Positions 40,401-50,424 of a DNA stretch of 64,000 nucleotides are shown piece by piece. The stretch spans positions 20,055,001 to 20,119,000 of the forward strand of contig NC_058498.1 of NCBI RefSeq assembly GCF_020382885.2. Reading direction: 5' to 3'. The position numbers and the translations under genes were made by a program. Origin of the DNA: Scatophagus argus (taxonomy: Eukaryota; Chordata; Actinopteri; Scatophagidae). The notes below the pieces were generated by a model. That model was not told where the DNA came from. It ran no database searches and worked only from the letters and a program-made list of their open reading frames with translations. The first letter of the stretch is position 1. Every line of letters starts with the position of its first letter.

Positions 40401-40888
40401 TTTTACCTGTATGTCTTCCTCATTTTGATTTTTTGCCAAACTTTCCTGCAGAGCACGCTGTTTCTTTCGCAGTTTTTCACGAATTTCACTAAAACAGAAA
40501 TAGAGGCAGTTATTGAGCTAGCGTTAGCATGGAGAGCCAAAATGAGCATCTCGGAGACATGCAAACACTTAACTAACGCTTCATTGACGTGGTTTATGGC
40601 CGATACCAGGAAGGAACAATTAAGTTAACGTTACCTTGAGGAGGCCAGGATGGCGATGATAGTTTTCTTTTCAGCAACCTGACTATGGCCACTGTTGTGG
40701 TCTTATCACCAACGTCCTAAATATATATGTATCCCTACGCTTGTATAATTCATAACCCAAATTTGTAATTTCCCGAGCGCGATATTGCCCCTTATAACTT
40801 CGCGAACAGGCACCGTTATCGCTGCCTAGTAACCAGATAAACTACTTTTCGACCTACCTTGAAAATAAGCGCCGATGCAACCAAACAT
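25485..40888 (-). CDS. cc2d2a: Coiled-coil and C2 domain-containing protein 2A, about 39 coding exons, about 1690 aa
   Basis: CC2D2A is a ciliary transition-zone protein of the MKS complex; human mutations cause Joubert and Meckel syndromes. Landmarks match human CC2D2A (1620 aa) in order: [17 protein letters not shown], the VSGLIF block, [10 protein letters not shown] with coiled coils and a Lys-rich run, the GVGS region, [16 protein letters not shown] and [12 protein letters not shown] (C2 domain), TTVIDL, and a C-terminal block to the stop at 25485. Coding exons: 40858-40888, 40635-40701, 40407-40488, 40112-40165, 39833-39913, 39597-39744, 39202-39293, 39010-39111, 38827-38907, 38529-38741, 38252-38411, 38001-38137, 37779-37910, 35693-35902, 34862-34968, 34624-34764, 34179-34335, 33562-33833, 33193-33370, 32919-33072, 32616-32763, 31829-31967, 31535-31738, 31328-31420, 31140-31231, 29684-29851, 29504-29561, 29296-29405, 28850-28946, 28643-28741, 28370-28546, 27595-27798, 27387-27476, 27184-27297, 26903-27037, 26685-26807, 26508-26566, 25862-26039, 25485-25670. 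Phases agree (5073 nt). The first two exons are uncertain; the next in-frame ATG is at 40117. Confidence 0.93.
27907..27921 (-). other. cc2d2a: Candidate 15-nt microexon in cc2d2a
   Basis: Between the cc2d2a exons ending at 28370 and starting at 27798, the minus strand has an acceptor CTAG, 15 nt encoding IKEVK, and a donor GTAACG. Both neighbouring exons meet in phase 0, so five residues would be inserted in frame after ESIREK. Human CC2D2A, as I recall it, lacks this insert, so the exon is either optional or a chance match. Confidence 0.35.
35004..35607 (-). mobile_element. Internally deleted Tc1/mariner-like DNA transposon relic
   Basis: The ends read TACACCAATCAGTCATAAC on the left and, reverse-complemented, TACACCGAT on the right, next to TA dinucleotides. 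This matches a common fish Tc1-like family. On the minus strand from 35444 the transposase N-terminus is readable ([17 protein letters not shown], then a helix-turn-helix start). It jumps after about 28 codons to a central segment (REHQNW, AWSDE) and later to a C-terminal part. With stops and deletions, the copy (about 0.6 kb against roughly 1.2 kb for a full copy) cannot be active. It sits in the cc2d2a intron between 34968 and 35693. Confidence 0.85.
36516..36872. repeat. Perfect inverted repeat, two 169-bp arms with 19-bp spacer
   Basis: Arm 36516-36684 is, as far as I can read, the exact reverse complement of arm 36704-36872. The arms contain a sequence widespread in teleost genomes (around CCTCTCATCCAAGAGGC). 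This points to transposon-derived DNA joined head to head, and the identity implies a recent origin or ongoing correction. The repeat lies in the cc2d2a intron between 35902 and 37779. The family is not certain. Confidence 0.93.
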
Positions 40889-41276
40889 TCGGCAGTACTT
40901 AACTTTCTATTCGCCCGATGAACTGTCAATCAAACAATTTTATTGACGTAACGGATCTGCCTACTACGGAGTCCGAGAAGAGAAAGCGCAATGCAAGCTC
41001 GATATCTTCTCTGTTCGTTTTTGCAGTATTGCCAATCAAAACAGTATGGCTGAACTGACGTTAAATATACAGTATTTTGCAATATCTTTGTCTCACACAC
41101 GTTTCAGGTTTGTAAAGGAGAATCCCCAAACCAAGCTCTACCTGACAACAGTGTTTATTTTAAGTTATCGCTGATCCAACTTCCCCCCTGACCCTAACGG
41201 ACAAGCGGTATAGAAAATGAATGAATGAATGAATTATCCAACTTCCACCGAACACAAATCAGAAATATATTCAAGC
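40889..41276. other. Short gap between cc2d2a 5' end and c1qtnf7 3' end
   Basis: This gap probably holds the cc2d2a promoter and 5' UTR. A 44-bp SINE-like tail lies at 41191-41234. No coding sequence is seen. Confidence 0.5.
41191..41234 (+). repeat. SINE-like tail fragment with (ATGA)n
   Basis: The sequence CGGACAAGCGGTATAGAAAA followed by ATGA repeats resembles the 3' tail of tRNA-derived SINE families that are very common in fish. Only the tail is recognisable, so the family assignment is an inference. Confidence 0.5.
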
Positions 41277-41282
41277 TTTATT
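41277..41282 (-). terminator. c1qtnf7: c1qtnf7 polyadenylation signal
   Basis: The minus strand reads AATAAA about 100 nt after the c1qtnf7 stop codon, in the context TTAATAAAGC. This implies a very short 3' UTR. Confidence 0.65.
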
Positions 41283-41383
41283 AAATAATATAATTTCAAA
41301 TCCATAGATTAGCCTCTATACTAACTATCTAATTTGCAATACAAACATTTATATAAAAATATAGTTTGACTAAGCCACATGTG

Positions 41384-43330
41384 CTATGCATAATCTTCTG
41401 CGAGTGTGTCAAAATAGTTTGTGTCTGCATAGAGAAGGAACCCAGAGAACAAGCTGTCAGCCCAGCCTGGATCTGCAAATAAACCATTCTGGTCATGAAA
41501 GAAGATCTGCAGCCACACCTCATCTTCTGGGTTCAGGTACATCACAGTGGAACCAGATGCCACGTCATGGTTCCCTGTGTTGGCATCAAAGGTTTTGATG
41601 CGATACTGGCCATTCTGCACCAGACCAATAGCCAGGTGTTTGTTGGCCAGTGTAATGTCATAGGAGAAATAATATACGCCTGGGTACGCGCATATGAACT
41701 TGCCCGTCTGTGGGTTGTAGTGTCCACCCTCATTAAACAAGATCTTGTTGAACTTGATGGGGGTGTTCTCTGTAGGGTAGCTACTGGTGATTCCCACAGA
41801 GAACGCAGACTTAGGCAGCAGGCTTCCGCACTTGCAGATTCCTGCAGTTCCAGTTGGTCCTCTTTCGCCCTTGTCCCCTTTCTCCCCCTCCCGGCCTTGA
41901 AGACCAATTGGGCCCATATCTCCGTTCTCTCCCATAGGGCCTCGTTTCCCCGCAGGGCCACGATCACCTCGGACTCCAATCCTACCTGTTGGACCAACTC
42001 GGCCCTTTAACCCTGAAACAGAAAAATTATGCTGGGGTCATTATTTGTGCACAGTTAGTAATAAGATATTTTTATGAATGAATATTAATGAACTTCTGCT
42101 GCACTTCTTGAACCTGACTATTAAAGGACTAGTCAGTGGAACACAAAGTCATCCACCTTCATATTTGAACTTATAACCAGTTGATCACATCCACACAGAA
42201 AATACCCTGGAGCAAAGGAACACTGTTAATCACAGGCCGAATGTTTGTGCAAGTGCAGTGGGCCATTCTGAATATGTAGTTTCATGCTCAGATGAAGGTG
42301 TGTGTCTGAATTCCTGTTTCCACACATAATGGAAAACACAGGTGTTTGACGTTTATTTATCACTGACAGGTTTGTTCAGGCTGCAAAGATGATATCACTA
42401 GAGTGGATCTGCTGAACGACACAAACACAAGCAGACCTTGGAAATATTTTTTACCATCCGAAGGATCTAAATAAAGAAGAGAAATCATTGCTAAGTAGTG
42501 GACATTCGTGTTAAGTTCTTTGTCTTTTACAAACAGCCATTCATTGCTGAGCTTAAATGGCTACGTCTGACTACTTTGAAACACACCTGTGAGCTCGTGT
42601 TTCTGTAATACATGTACCGAGAATTAAAAATCTCACACTGTGATCTGGCTTGTCTTTACATTTGAGCATGGAGATTCATTTTTGCACTCGTACATATCTG
42701 CGTCAAAAGGAGAAGAAATGAGTGAGAAAACAATGAGGAATTACACGCAATGAAGGTCATAAGCTGGTTAGTGAACCTTGAGAACGGTGTTGCTTCTGAG
42801 AGAATATGTGAGCAGTAGGTGTAGCACTCAAGTGAAACACCCCTCATGGTGTCAGCGATGACCATGCTAATGTTAAGTCTGCAGTGGGTGCTATTCTAAT
42901 CAACTCCTGCATGGTCTGTCTGACTCTTCATCTCATGACCATGTCAGTATCTCAACGATGTGCTCTGATCTTCTCTACACCAGCTGGCAAGTAAGGAAGT
43001 GTTTCTGTGCCAGCGTCTCTCTTACACAGAGTGGTAGTGTTTATTTATCAGCACACATAAAACAATGCGGTATCTGTTCATGTTTCATGATATACCTGTG
43101 TCTCCCTTTTCTCCCTTTTCACCCTTCCTGCCATCTCTGCCGTCTCTTCCTGGGATACCCACATTTCCATCCGCTCCTGGGGGCCCGCTGGGACCAGGTT
43201 TGCCAGGCAGGCCCGGTGAACCGGGGACGCTGCAGATCAGACGAGGAGCTCCTTTCAGTTTGGTGTCAAACAGCTGCCCGAAGACACAGTGGCACAGACA
43301 GACTATTCCCATCAACACCCACATCTTCAT
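41384..43330 (-). CDS. c1qtnf7: C1q/TNF-related protein 7 (CTRP7), two coding exons, 287 aa
   Basis: This is a secreted C1q/TNF-family protein that assembles as trimers and is linked in mammals to adipose and metabolic signalling. It has a signal peptide (residues 1-18, a hydrophobic [16 protein letters not shown] core). A short linker follows with Cys33, then an uninterrupted collagen-like stretch of 33 Gly-X-Y triplets (37-135). After a GICKCGS hinge with two Cys comes a C1q globular head to the end ([10 protein letters not shown], the [10 protein letters not shown] strand, FSGFLLYAD). Human C1QTNF7 is 289 aa. Exons 43096-43330 and 42012-41384 join in phase 1 within the collagen stretch (ACA G|GG). 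The first coding exon has an acceptor two bases before the ATG, so at least one noncoding exon lies further right. The gene has the same neighbours as in human. Confidence 0.97.
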
Positions 43331-45640
43331 CTCTGTAAATGAAAAGAGAAATTTCTAAAGAATATGTAACATGCTTTCAGGGATATATGACCCATTTCCA
43401 CATTGATATTAGAAGAGAAGAAACACAACTAAATAGTTTTGTGTTTGCAGATATTTAGAGCAAAGAGGGAGGATAAAGAAATGAATGTAAGACAAAATCA
43501 GCATGTTGGGATGTCAGACTCTAAAATGGGTTCTGACCTAAAATGAGAACCTGTTATCAGTTGTCACAAAGCAACAAAAGACTCACAGTGGTGTTGTCAT
43601 GGGAGCAGGCGGAACAAAAGCATATCAATGAATCTAATTTTTGATCAAATACACTGCGAGGCCAGATGTGACTCTTGTAATGAGAAGCAATTGCCGTTTG
43701 ACTCTGTCTCACACACCAGTGTTCTCATCTACCACAGAATTGCATGGGAGACCTCAAACGAAACCTTTGTCTCTGTTCCAAGTCTTCTTTGTTGCCAAAA
43801 CATTCCCAAGTTATGACATAACATCCAGCACAATTTCTGTCAGGGGAACCTAATCATGAAACAATGGCACTTGAGCAGACAGAAACATTATACATTTACA
43901 ATACACTGAGAGAGCGCCAGAGACACGATCTCATCACGCACAACTGGATTTCACTAACACAAAATAACCATTAGTCCGAAAGTAATAACACTGACGGAAA
44001 TCCAGCAGTGGCGAGTGAGTGACTACACACTTCTTCTCTGGCAACCTTTCAGATGTTTCAAACATTCCATAATAAAACCATCGGTGGAAGCTGGCCAACA
44101 GGATGAGTTCTTCTACAAGAAAATCTTTAGGGAGATTGACCAAATGCATAGAGAAACTTGACCTTAAAGTTTATGGATTTTATGAATACACATGCTTGTT
44201 CCTTGCCAAACTGGGTGTGAGAATGTGAGTTTTGCATCTGGTCTTTGGCCCGGCTGTCTGTGATCAGTGGGGGCGTCGGAACATGTGTGTCAGGTTTACA
44301 ACGAAGGATCATCCCCTGTTTGGCTTCAACAGTAAGTGTGTCTTTTTATTGGAATGTGTTTTCCTTGGCATTACACACTTGGTTTGTAAGTGCAACATGC
44401 CAGCACATCAAACATATTATGTGTGTGCACTCAGAGACGATATGAGATAAACAGGAAGTGCACACAGACTCTTACGTACACATTCAGCATGAACAAGCTG
44501 AGCCTGGACAGCCCATCCATGTCATTAGCGTAGTATGTTTTTGATTTTGAGGGTAAGGAACTGGTCACAGAGCCAGTGTAAGGTCCTGTGAGAGAGAAAC
44601 CCCGCCCGCCAAGTCCTCTCTGCAGCAATGATGTCAGCATTAGTAAAATTACTTTTTTAAAAATGTTTTTTACACACGTGTGTATATATGTGAATGGTGA
44701 CGTACAGTAAATGCATGCAAAATGCGCTCTCTTACATACAAATTATTGAATTACAAACTAAACTATTTAAAAGGAAATCCCAAAAGATAGCCATTTTTGA
44801 CTGCATTTCTTCTTTATTAATAATGAAAACATGAAGACGTCCCAATAGGAACTCTACTAAAAATACTACTATTACTGTTGTATTCCTGTCCCACTGAACA
44901 GGTGAAGCATCAAAATGAACATGCTATGTTTGGATATCTTTCAATGAAAATGTCTGCGTCCATTTCAAGCAATAGCAGCCTCTATAATGGCCTCTAGGAG
45001 TTCATAATGAATAAATCTTCATGTCAGAAAGAACAAGAAAGAACAAATAAAATACTTGTTTCAGGCAAATTTAACATATACCATATGTAGATAAAATGTG
45101 ATTACATACACGTATAGAAACCATGCATGCATTCATGTGGGTACAAGCTGACCCAAACAGACACACACACATGGGCAGATACTCAGTGTGTTTGTTAAGC
45201 AAGTTCTACTGCAGCTCTTAAAGACAGCAGTGTTTTACATCATAGTTGTTTCTGCTGTGGATGAGAGATGTTCTCTGATAGTCACTGAGCAGTGCAGACA
45301 TAGTTATGTGACCAGTGTTCTTACCCCACATTTGGCAGCTGTTCATCTCCAAAGATGATCAAGATTCTCACTATTGAGCGTCCTTGTCCTATCTGCTCAG
45401 ATTCCGGTCTTTGTGATCATTTGACCTATTGGTTAACATGTTATCAGTCTTTTTTCTGCCGTGCTCTCACACATCTGCGTGCAGAGTTCAGCTGCTCCGT
45501 TGACAGTGCAGCAGCAGCAGCCAGCAGCCTGGATCCACTCCATCCAGCCCTCCCTCCTCAGCCTTTCCCCTCCTCCCCTTATCCACTCCCTTCTTTCTGC
45601 CTCATAAACCTCTCAAGGCAAACAACTATCATTCAGGCAA

Positions 45641-45698
45641 TGGATTCTGTATGCACATACACAGTATGTGCATACACAGTATGTGCATACCGAATCCA
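45641..45698. repeat. Nested palindrome with repeated TATGTGCATAC units
   Basis: Outer arms TGGATTC (45641-45647) and GAATCCA (45692-45698) enclose GTATGCACATAC followed by two copies of a TATGTGCATAC unit, separated by ACAG. The sequence could fold into more than one hairpin. Confidence 0.75.
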
Positions 45699-46281
45699 CT
45701 ATGTCATGGAGTAGGACTCCTCATATACGAGACACCCAGCGTAGAAGTCAGCAGTTTGGATCCTACAGAAAAACGGCAGTTCGGCTCACGAAAAGTCAGA
45801 TTCAGAAATAAGAGAAGTCCAGTGTGCCTTGTTGACCTCAGTGCTGCTTGCACTGTTGGTCACCCCGAGGTGGGACCAGAACTGATTTGTGTAGGTGTGT
45901 TCAGGGACTGCTTGGATCATTATTCCTCACCAGACATGATTACGTTGAGGCCACCTTTATAGATACAATCTCAAGAAAAATGTCTCCAACATTGAAGTGA
46001 AATAATGACATGACTAACGAACTTATCATCTCAGCTAATTAAGGTGCTGATTTACCTTTTACACATTTCATATAACACAACTGGAGGTATTTTGTTGTTT
46101 GCAAATACTGGAACATGTAGAGAGATTCTCAGGAAGAAGCAACTGAATAATTATGATGGCTCCAAGAAAATGTATTTCATTATTATGTAAATTTGTGCCC
46201 GTGCTGGAAGAAGTATGAAGAGCCTTTGTTTAAGTTAAAAATGACTACATATAACATTTTACTGGTGTAGCTAATTTAATT

Positions 46282-46462
46282 GAGTGGTTCACAACCTGGG
46301 GTCCGTGGCCCCTCCGAGGGGGTCATGTGGTAAATCCAGACACTAACGCGTCTTTGCAGGAAGTGCTAACACGTCATAGTCACCTGAAACAGGACAAGGA
46401 GCCCCAAATAGACTGTGCTTTTGTTGTGAGGGTTCACAAGTCAAACAGTTTGGGAACCACTG
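46282..46462. mobile_element. Short non-autonomous hAT-like element (MITE)
   Basis: The left end reads GAGTGGTTCACAACCTGGGG. The right end, reverse-complemented, is CAGTGGTTCCCAAACTG, giving imperfect terminal inverted repeats of a type typical of vertebrate hAT elements. The flanking octamers ATTTAATT and ATTCAATC agree at 6 of 8 positions, consistent with an old 8-bp target-site duplication. There is no coding capacity. Confidence 0.7.
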
Positions 46463-46977
46463 ATTCAATCTTAAACAGTGCACTGTAGTAAAAAGCTTAC
46501 CATTAGTTTTTGTGTTTAAAATCTTAATCTGCAAAATAACTACAGATAAATAATATAAATATTATTCATAGATAAATATAGTGGTATGAAAAGTGCAATA
46601 TTTCACTTTTAAATGTAATGGAGTAGAAAAATTAAGTGTCAGAAAATGAAATAATCATTTTGAGTAGCTGAAAACTGTACCTCAGTACTTACGTAAATGT
46701 ACTTATATTCCACCACTGATCAAGTAAAATACTGAAAAATCTAACCAAATCTACTTAATGGTATGAGAAAGCTTAAGCTTAAATCTGAAGTATGTATCTA
46801 GCACATTTCACATATGTTCACAACACTGCATCTGAGATGACTGGCATAAAACAACGGAGCATAACAGGCTTCAAATGTGATATTTTTTGTATTTCGTTGA
46901 GCACATTCTTCTATTTGTGCTCCTTATTTGAGGTGCACATGCAACAACAGCCATGTTGTGTCCAAACAGAATGGGTC

Positions 46978-46983
46978 TTTATT
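46978..46983 (-). terminator. cpeb2: Probable distal cpeb2 polyadenylation signal
   Basis: The minus strand reads CTGAATAAAGACCC. It lies about 3.4 kb after the cpeb2 stop, at the left end of a long AT-rich noncoding block. A 3' UTR of this size fits CPEB2 orthologues. Proximal sites may exist within the block. Confidence 0.5.
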
Positions 46984-49900
46984 CAGGAAGTGAAAGAAAA
47001 AAAAAAGATTGTAATCAACACCCCATTTAAATACAAAACCAACAAAAATAAAAATAAACATGATATTCATTTTGCATATCAAAGAACCATTCAGTAATAA
47101 TTACAATCCAAACACCTCATAAACCACTTCTGTGAATCTATACACAAACTCTGATTTAGAAATTAGCCACTTTAACAATAAAATTACAAATATTTAGCTT
47201 TAAAAATAATTAAACTCAAAATAATATCTTAGCAATTAGCATTTTAAGTTTATATATAGTGTATTTCCACATAAAAATACAAAATAATACCAATGACATT
47301 TAAATATGAAAAATTATTCCAAGAATTCTGCTATTAAATTAAATAAAACGTGGGATAAAACAAGATGAAATGAAATAGAAATATGCATGAAAAAGTCTCT
47401 CCTTTTGTTAGCAAAACACTATCCAAAATAACTACAATCATTTACATCAGTACAAAGATATCTGGATTTAAAAATAGTTGCAATGAAAAAACGGGGTTTA
47501 TTTTTTCTGACAGTAAAAAATGACACTGTGGATCAGAAATCTGCAAAATATGCAATGAAAAAAATAAATCTGCATTAAAAAGGTTTACACTGTAGTTCTT
47601 ACTTTTATACAAACATTAGAAACAGTATTGCACATCACAACACAGATTCGAGGTTAGTCAGCCTTTCAAAATGTGTTATATTCAAGTTTCAGAGCATCTA
47701 CGAGGACAGGCAGCTGGGGCCTCGATGCAACAGGGGGGGTCTCAAGTGTCTTCCAAGAATATAATAAAACCTTCATGTTTACTTCCTTCAAATGAAATGT
47801 GTCGTGTATCAAAATAAGAATCAACTGTATATCAAAAATTTTGATGTTGTTTCCAATGACATGATTCTTTGTGTCTGAACAGAACTTTTGGACATAATAA
47901 GCACTGGAGAGGGGGGGTAAATAATGTAATAGTTCTATTCAAATAGAAAAATACAATCAAAATCAAATAGTTTTTTTTGTCTAAAAAAATAGCGAAATAA
48001 ATACGATTTTTACAAAAACAAAGACACGTACAGAACAAAGTAACAGTGTTCAACATAGAAAATAGGACCTCACAAAAACAGCACGAGTCAAGTGTTACAG
48101 GTGACGATATTCAAACATGCTCGCATCATGAGAACTGAAGCCAGGGGGCGGGGCTGGGGGGGAGGGGGGCACGACGGGAGCGCGCTCCTTCACCGTCACC
48201 TCCGCCGACTTCCCGCTCCTCACAACATCTAGACTACTTTAGAATATATTAGAACATGTCGGATTCCTGCTCTACTCATACAGAATATAGATAACTTAAG
48301 ACCACTGCTTCACGCTACATCTTAAATAGGTAATCATGAAAAAATAAAATTTAATAAATCATCTGTAGAATTATAAATAGGTGGAGGTTTCAGAGAATCC
48401 ACATCTGCACTGAAATCACTTAAGGGGGTGGATAAGAAATCAAAATGAGTGGGGATATAAAAAGTAGTGCATAATATATATATTAGAAAAACATACTGAA
48501 GGGCCAGTGAAGGTTGAGTAGTTAACACAAACAAATTAAATTTTCTGATTCAACTACAAGGAAATTAGACTCAATTTCATTAAGGTTTCATGACAGTACA
48601 CACTTGACGCCTGAACACCGATACTGAGGAGCACACACCAGGGCATGGAGCACAAAAACCACGACGACACTAGGGCGACACACTTGTACAGTACCAGACA
48701 GACGGCTGCGCCACCGTCTTCACAGAAAGATTGTCCCTAAATTGTTTTTTTAAGAGTAATTCAAGGGTGGAAATCAAACAAACAAACAAACAAAGAGAGG
48801 AGAGCTTCATCTTCAGCATGAGCCAACAGACCTCATCGTCCTGGTTGTAACAGAGCCAGAGTTTCCCTGGATTCACTGAGCTGCAGCCACACAGCAGAAA
48901 AGCCTGACCGTCATTACAAAATATTCTAAAGAAGCTTATTAATCAACATGAGCTTCAGCCTCCTCCCAGTTAAATCCAAGCCCATCCAGTCTGTTTGTTT
49001 ACGTTTGGTCTGGATCCTTTGGAACCACACAAAGATGCGGGATAGGAAGAGTGAATGCGGATCTAAGTTTGATGTTTAAATCCTCCTCTACATAATCTGT
49101 GGGTAACTAAACTAGAGCCTCAGTCTACACTAAAAACAGTCACACAGCACAGGGACGACACAAACACAAACCACTGAACACCACTCTGCTTCTCAATAGG
49201 ATTTTTTTTTTTTTTTTTTTTTTGCCATACAAGCCATCATGTGTCGCAAAATGATGGCGTCTGCTAAGTCTACAGTAGAACCAGTATCACTTTTTTGTAT
49301 CGTTACATATGTTAACGGCTCAAACAACAGATAAACGTCAATGCATGCAAGTTTAAACATGTTTTTTTTTTTACGTACTTAGCTTTGTCTGTTTTTTTCC
49401 CCTCTTCTGTAATAGATGGTCATGCTACTAGACTTTTATGTCTTGAATTTAATTTCAGTGGTTTGTTTTTTTTCTCACATCTATCTATAAATATGCTATT
49501 TGTGTATGTAAGCCTATTGTCATAACATGCACTTTCCATGGCAATGGGGGCCATTAATTGTTGAGTGCATACTGCATTTCATTTAACATGATTCTGGTTT
49601 TTAAATGGCATTAAATATAATACCTAGACATTTATTCATATATATTTATATATATGTATATATAGCAGCAAAGCTTCTAAAATAGCTTGTTAAGCATAAA
49701 CGTTGAATACATAGCAAGAAACCAGATTTAGTGTCTTGAGGTATCACTCTATGGGTCAGTATGAGCGCAAAAACAACCCTATCATCTTTGTTTTTGATAA
49801 ACCCTCTAACAAGAAAGAAAGAGCCCATGGTAGCATTAGAAAAACAACTATTTTGTCGGCAGAAAATGTGTCAATTTTATGCTTTTCTTATCTTATCTTT

Positions 49901-50424
49901 TGGCTACCTTTGGTTAATGACCTGGGGCAGACGTCAACATTAGAGAGTCAAGGTTTTCCCAGAAACAAGTGTGCACTACACACACTGTAGGGTGGCTAGC
50001 AGCAGACAAACAGACAGACAAGCTGCCCCCATGCAAAACATTCCCATATCTACTTTAAATCTCACATACAAAAATAATAATAATAATCATAATAATAACA
50101 ATAATAATAATAATAAAAACCTACAAAAATCAATCTCTTTTTAAATCTCCTCTTAGAAAAGATGAAAGTACCACAAAAGAGTTGAAGAGTTGTCCGAGCC
50201 TGAGATGTGAGGGGGGTTTTGGTGAAAAACTGAGGCTTGTGGTGTTTGGCTGCTACAAAAGATAATAGATATATACGTATATAACATATACTGTATAGTG
50301 TTACGTATTTGATTATACTGATAGCTTAGGAGAGTAGGAGAGGCAGAGCGATGCTCTTTTTCCTGTCAGCCAGTGTTTCAGTTCCCTTCCCTCTGATTGT
50401 GTCACCATGGCTGTAGTCACATCT
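46984..50424 (-). other. cpeb2: Long cpeb2 3' UTR
   Basis: This is 3.4 kb of AT-rich sequence without coding exons, directly downstream of the cpeb2 stop codon. It includes a poly-T run at 49202-49223 on the plus strand, an (AAT)n tract at 50073-50116, and several TTTTAT/TTTTAAT motifs on the minus strand resembling cytoplasmic polyadenylation elements. Because the base composition is AT-rich, such motifs are expected by chance. Confidence 0.6.
50073..50116. repeat. (AAT)n microsatellite in the cpeb2 3' UTR
   Basis: A nearly pure run of ATA/AAT triplets with two single interruptions. Confidence 0.85.

Larger units (their letters stand above)
43333..46977. other. Upstream region of c1qtnf7 (5' noncoding exon or intron) and intergenic sequence
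   Basis: No coding exon is recognisable. Because c1qtnf7 needs an upstream noncoding exon, part of this region is probably its first intron. It contains a short nested palindrome (45641-45698) and a small hAT-like element (46282-46462). Confidence 0.5.

Noticed and set aside
41495-42010. A 171-codon plus-strand frame opposite c1qtnf7
   Set aside because: It is an antisense shadow of the collagen and C1q coding sequence, whose codon bias keeps other frames open.
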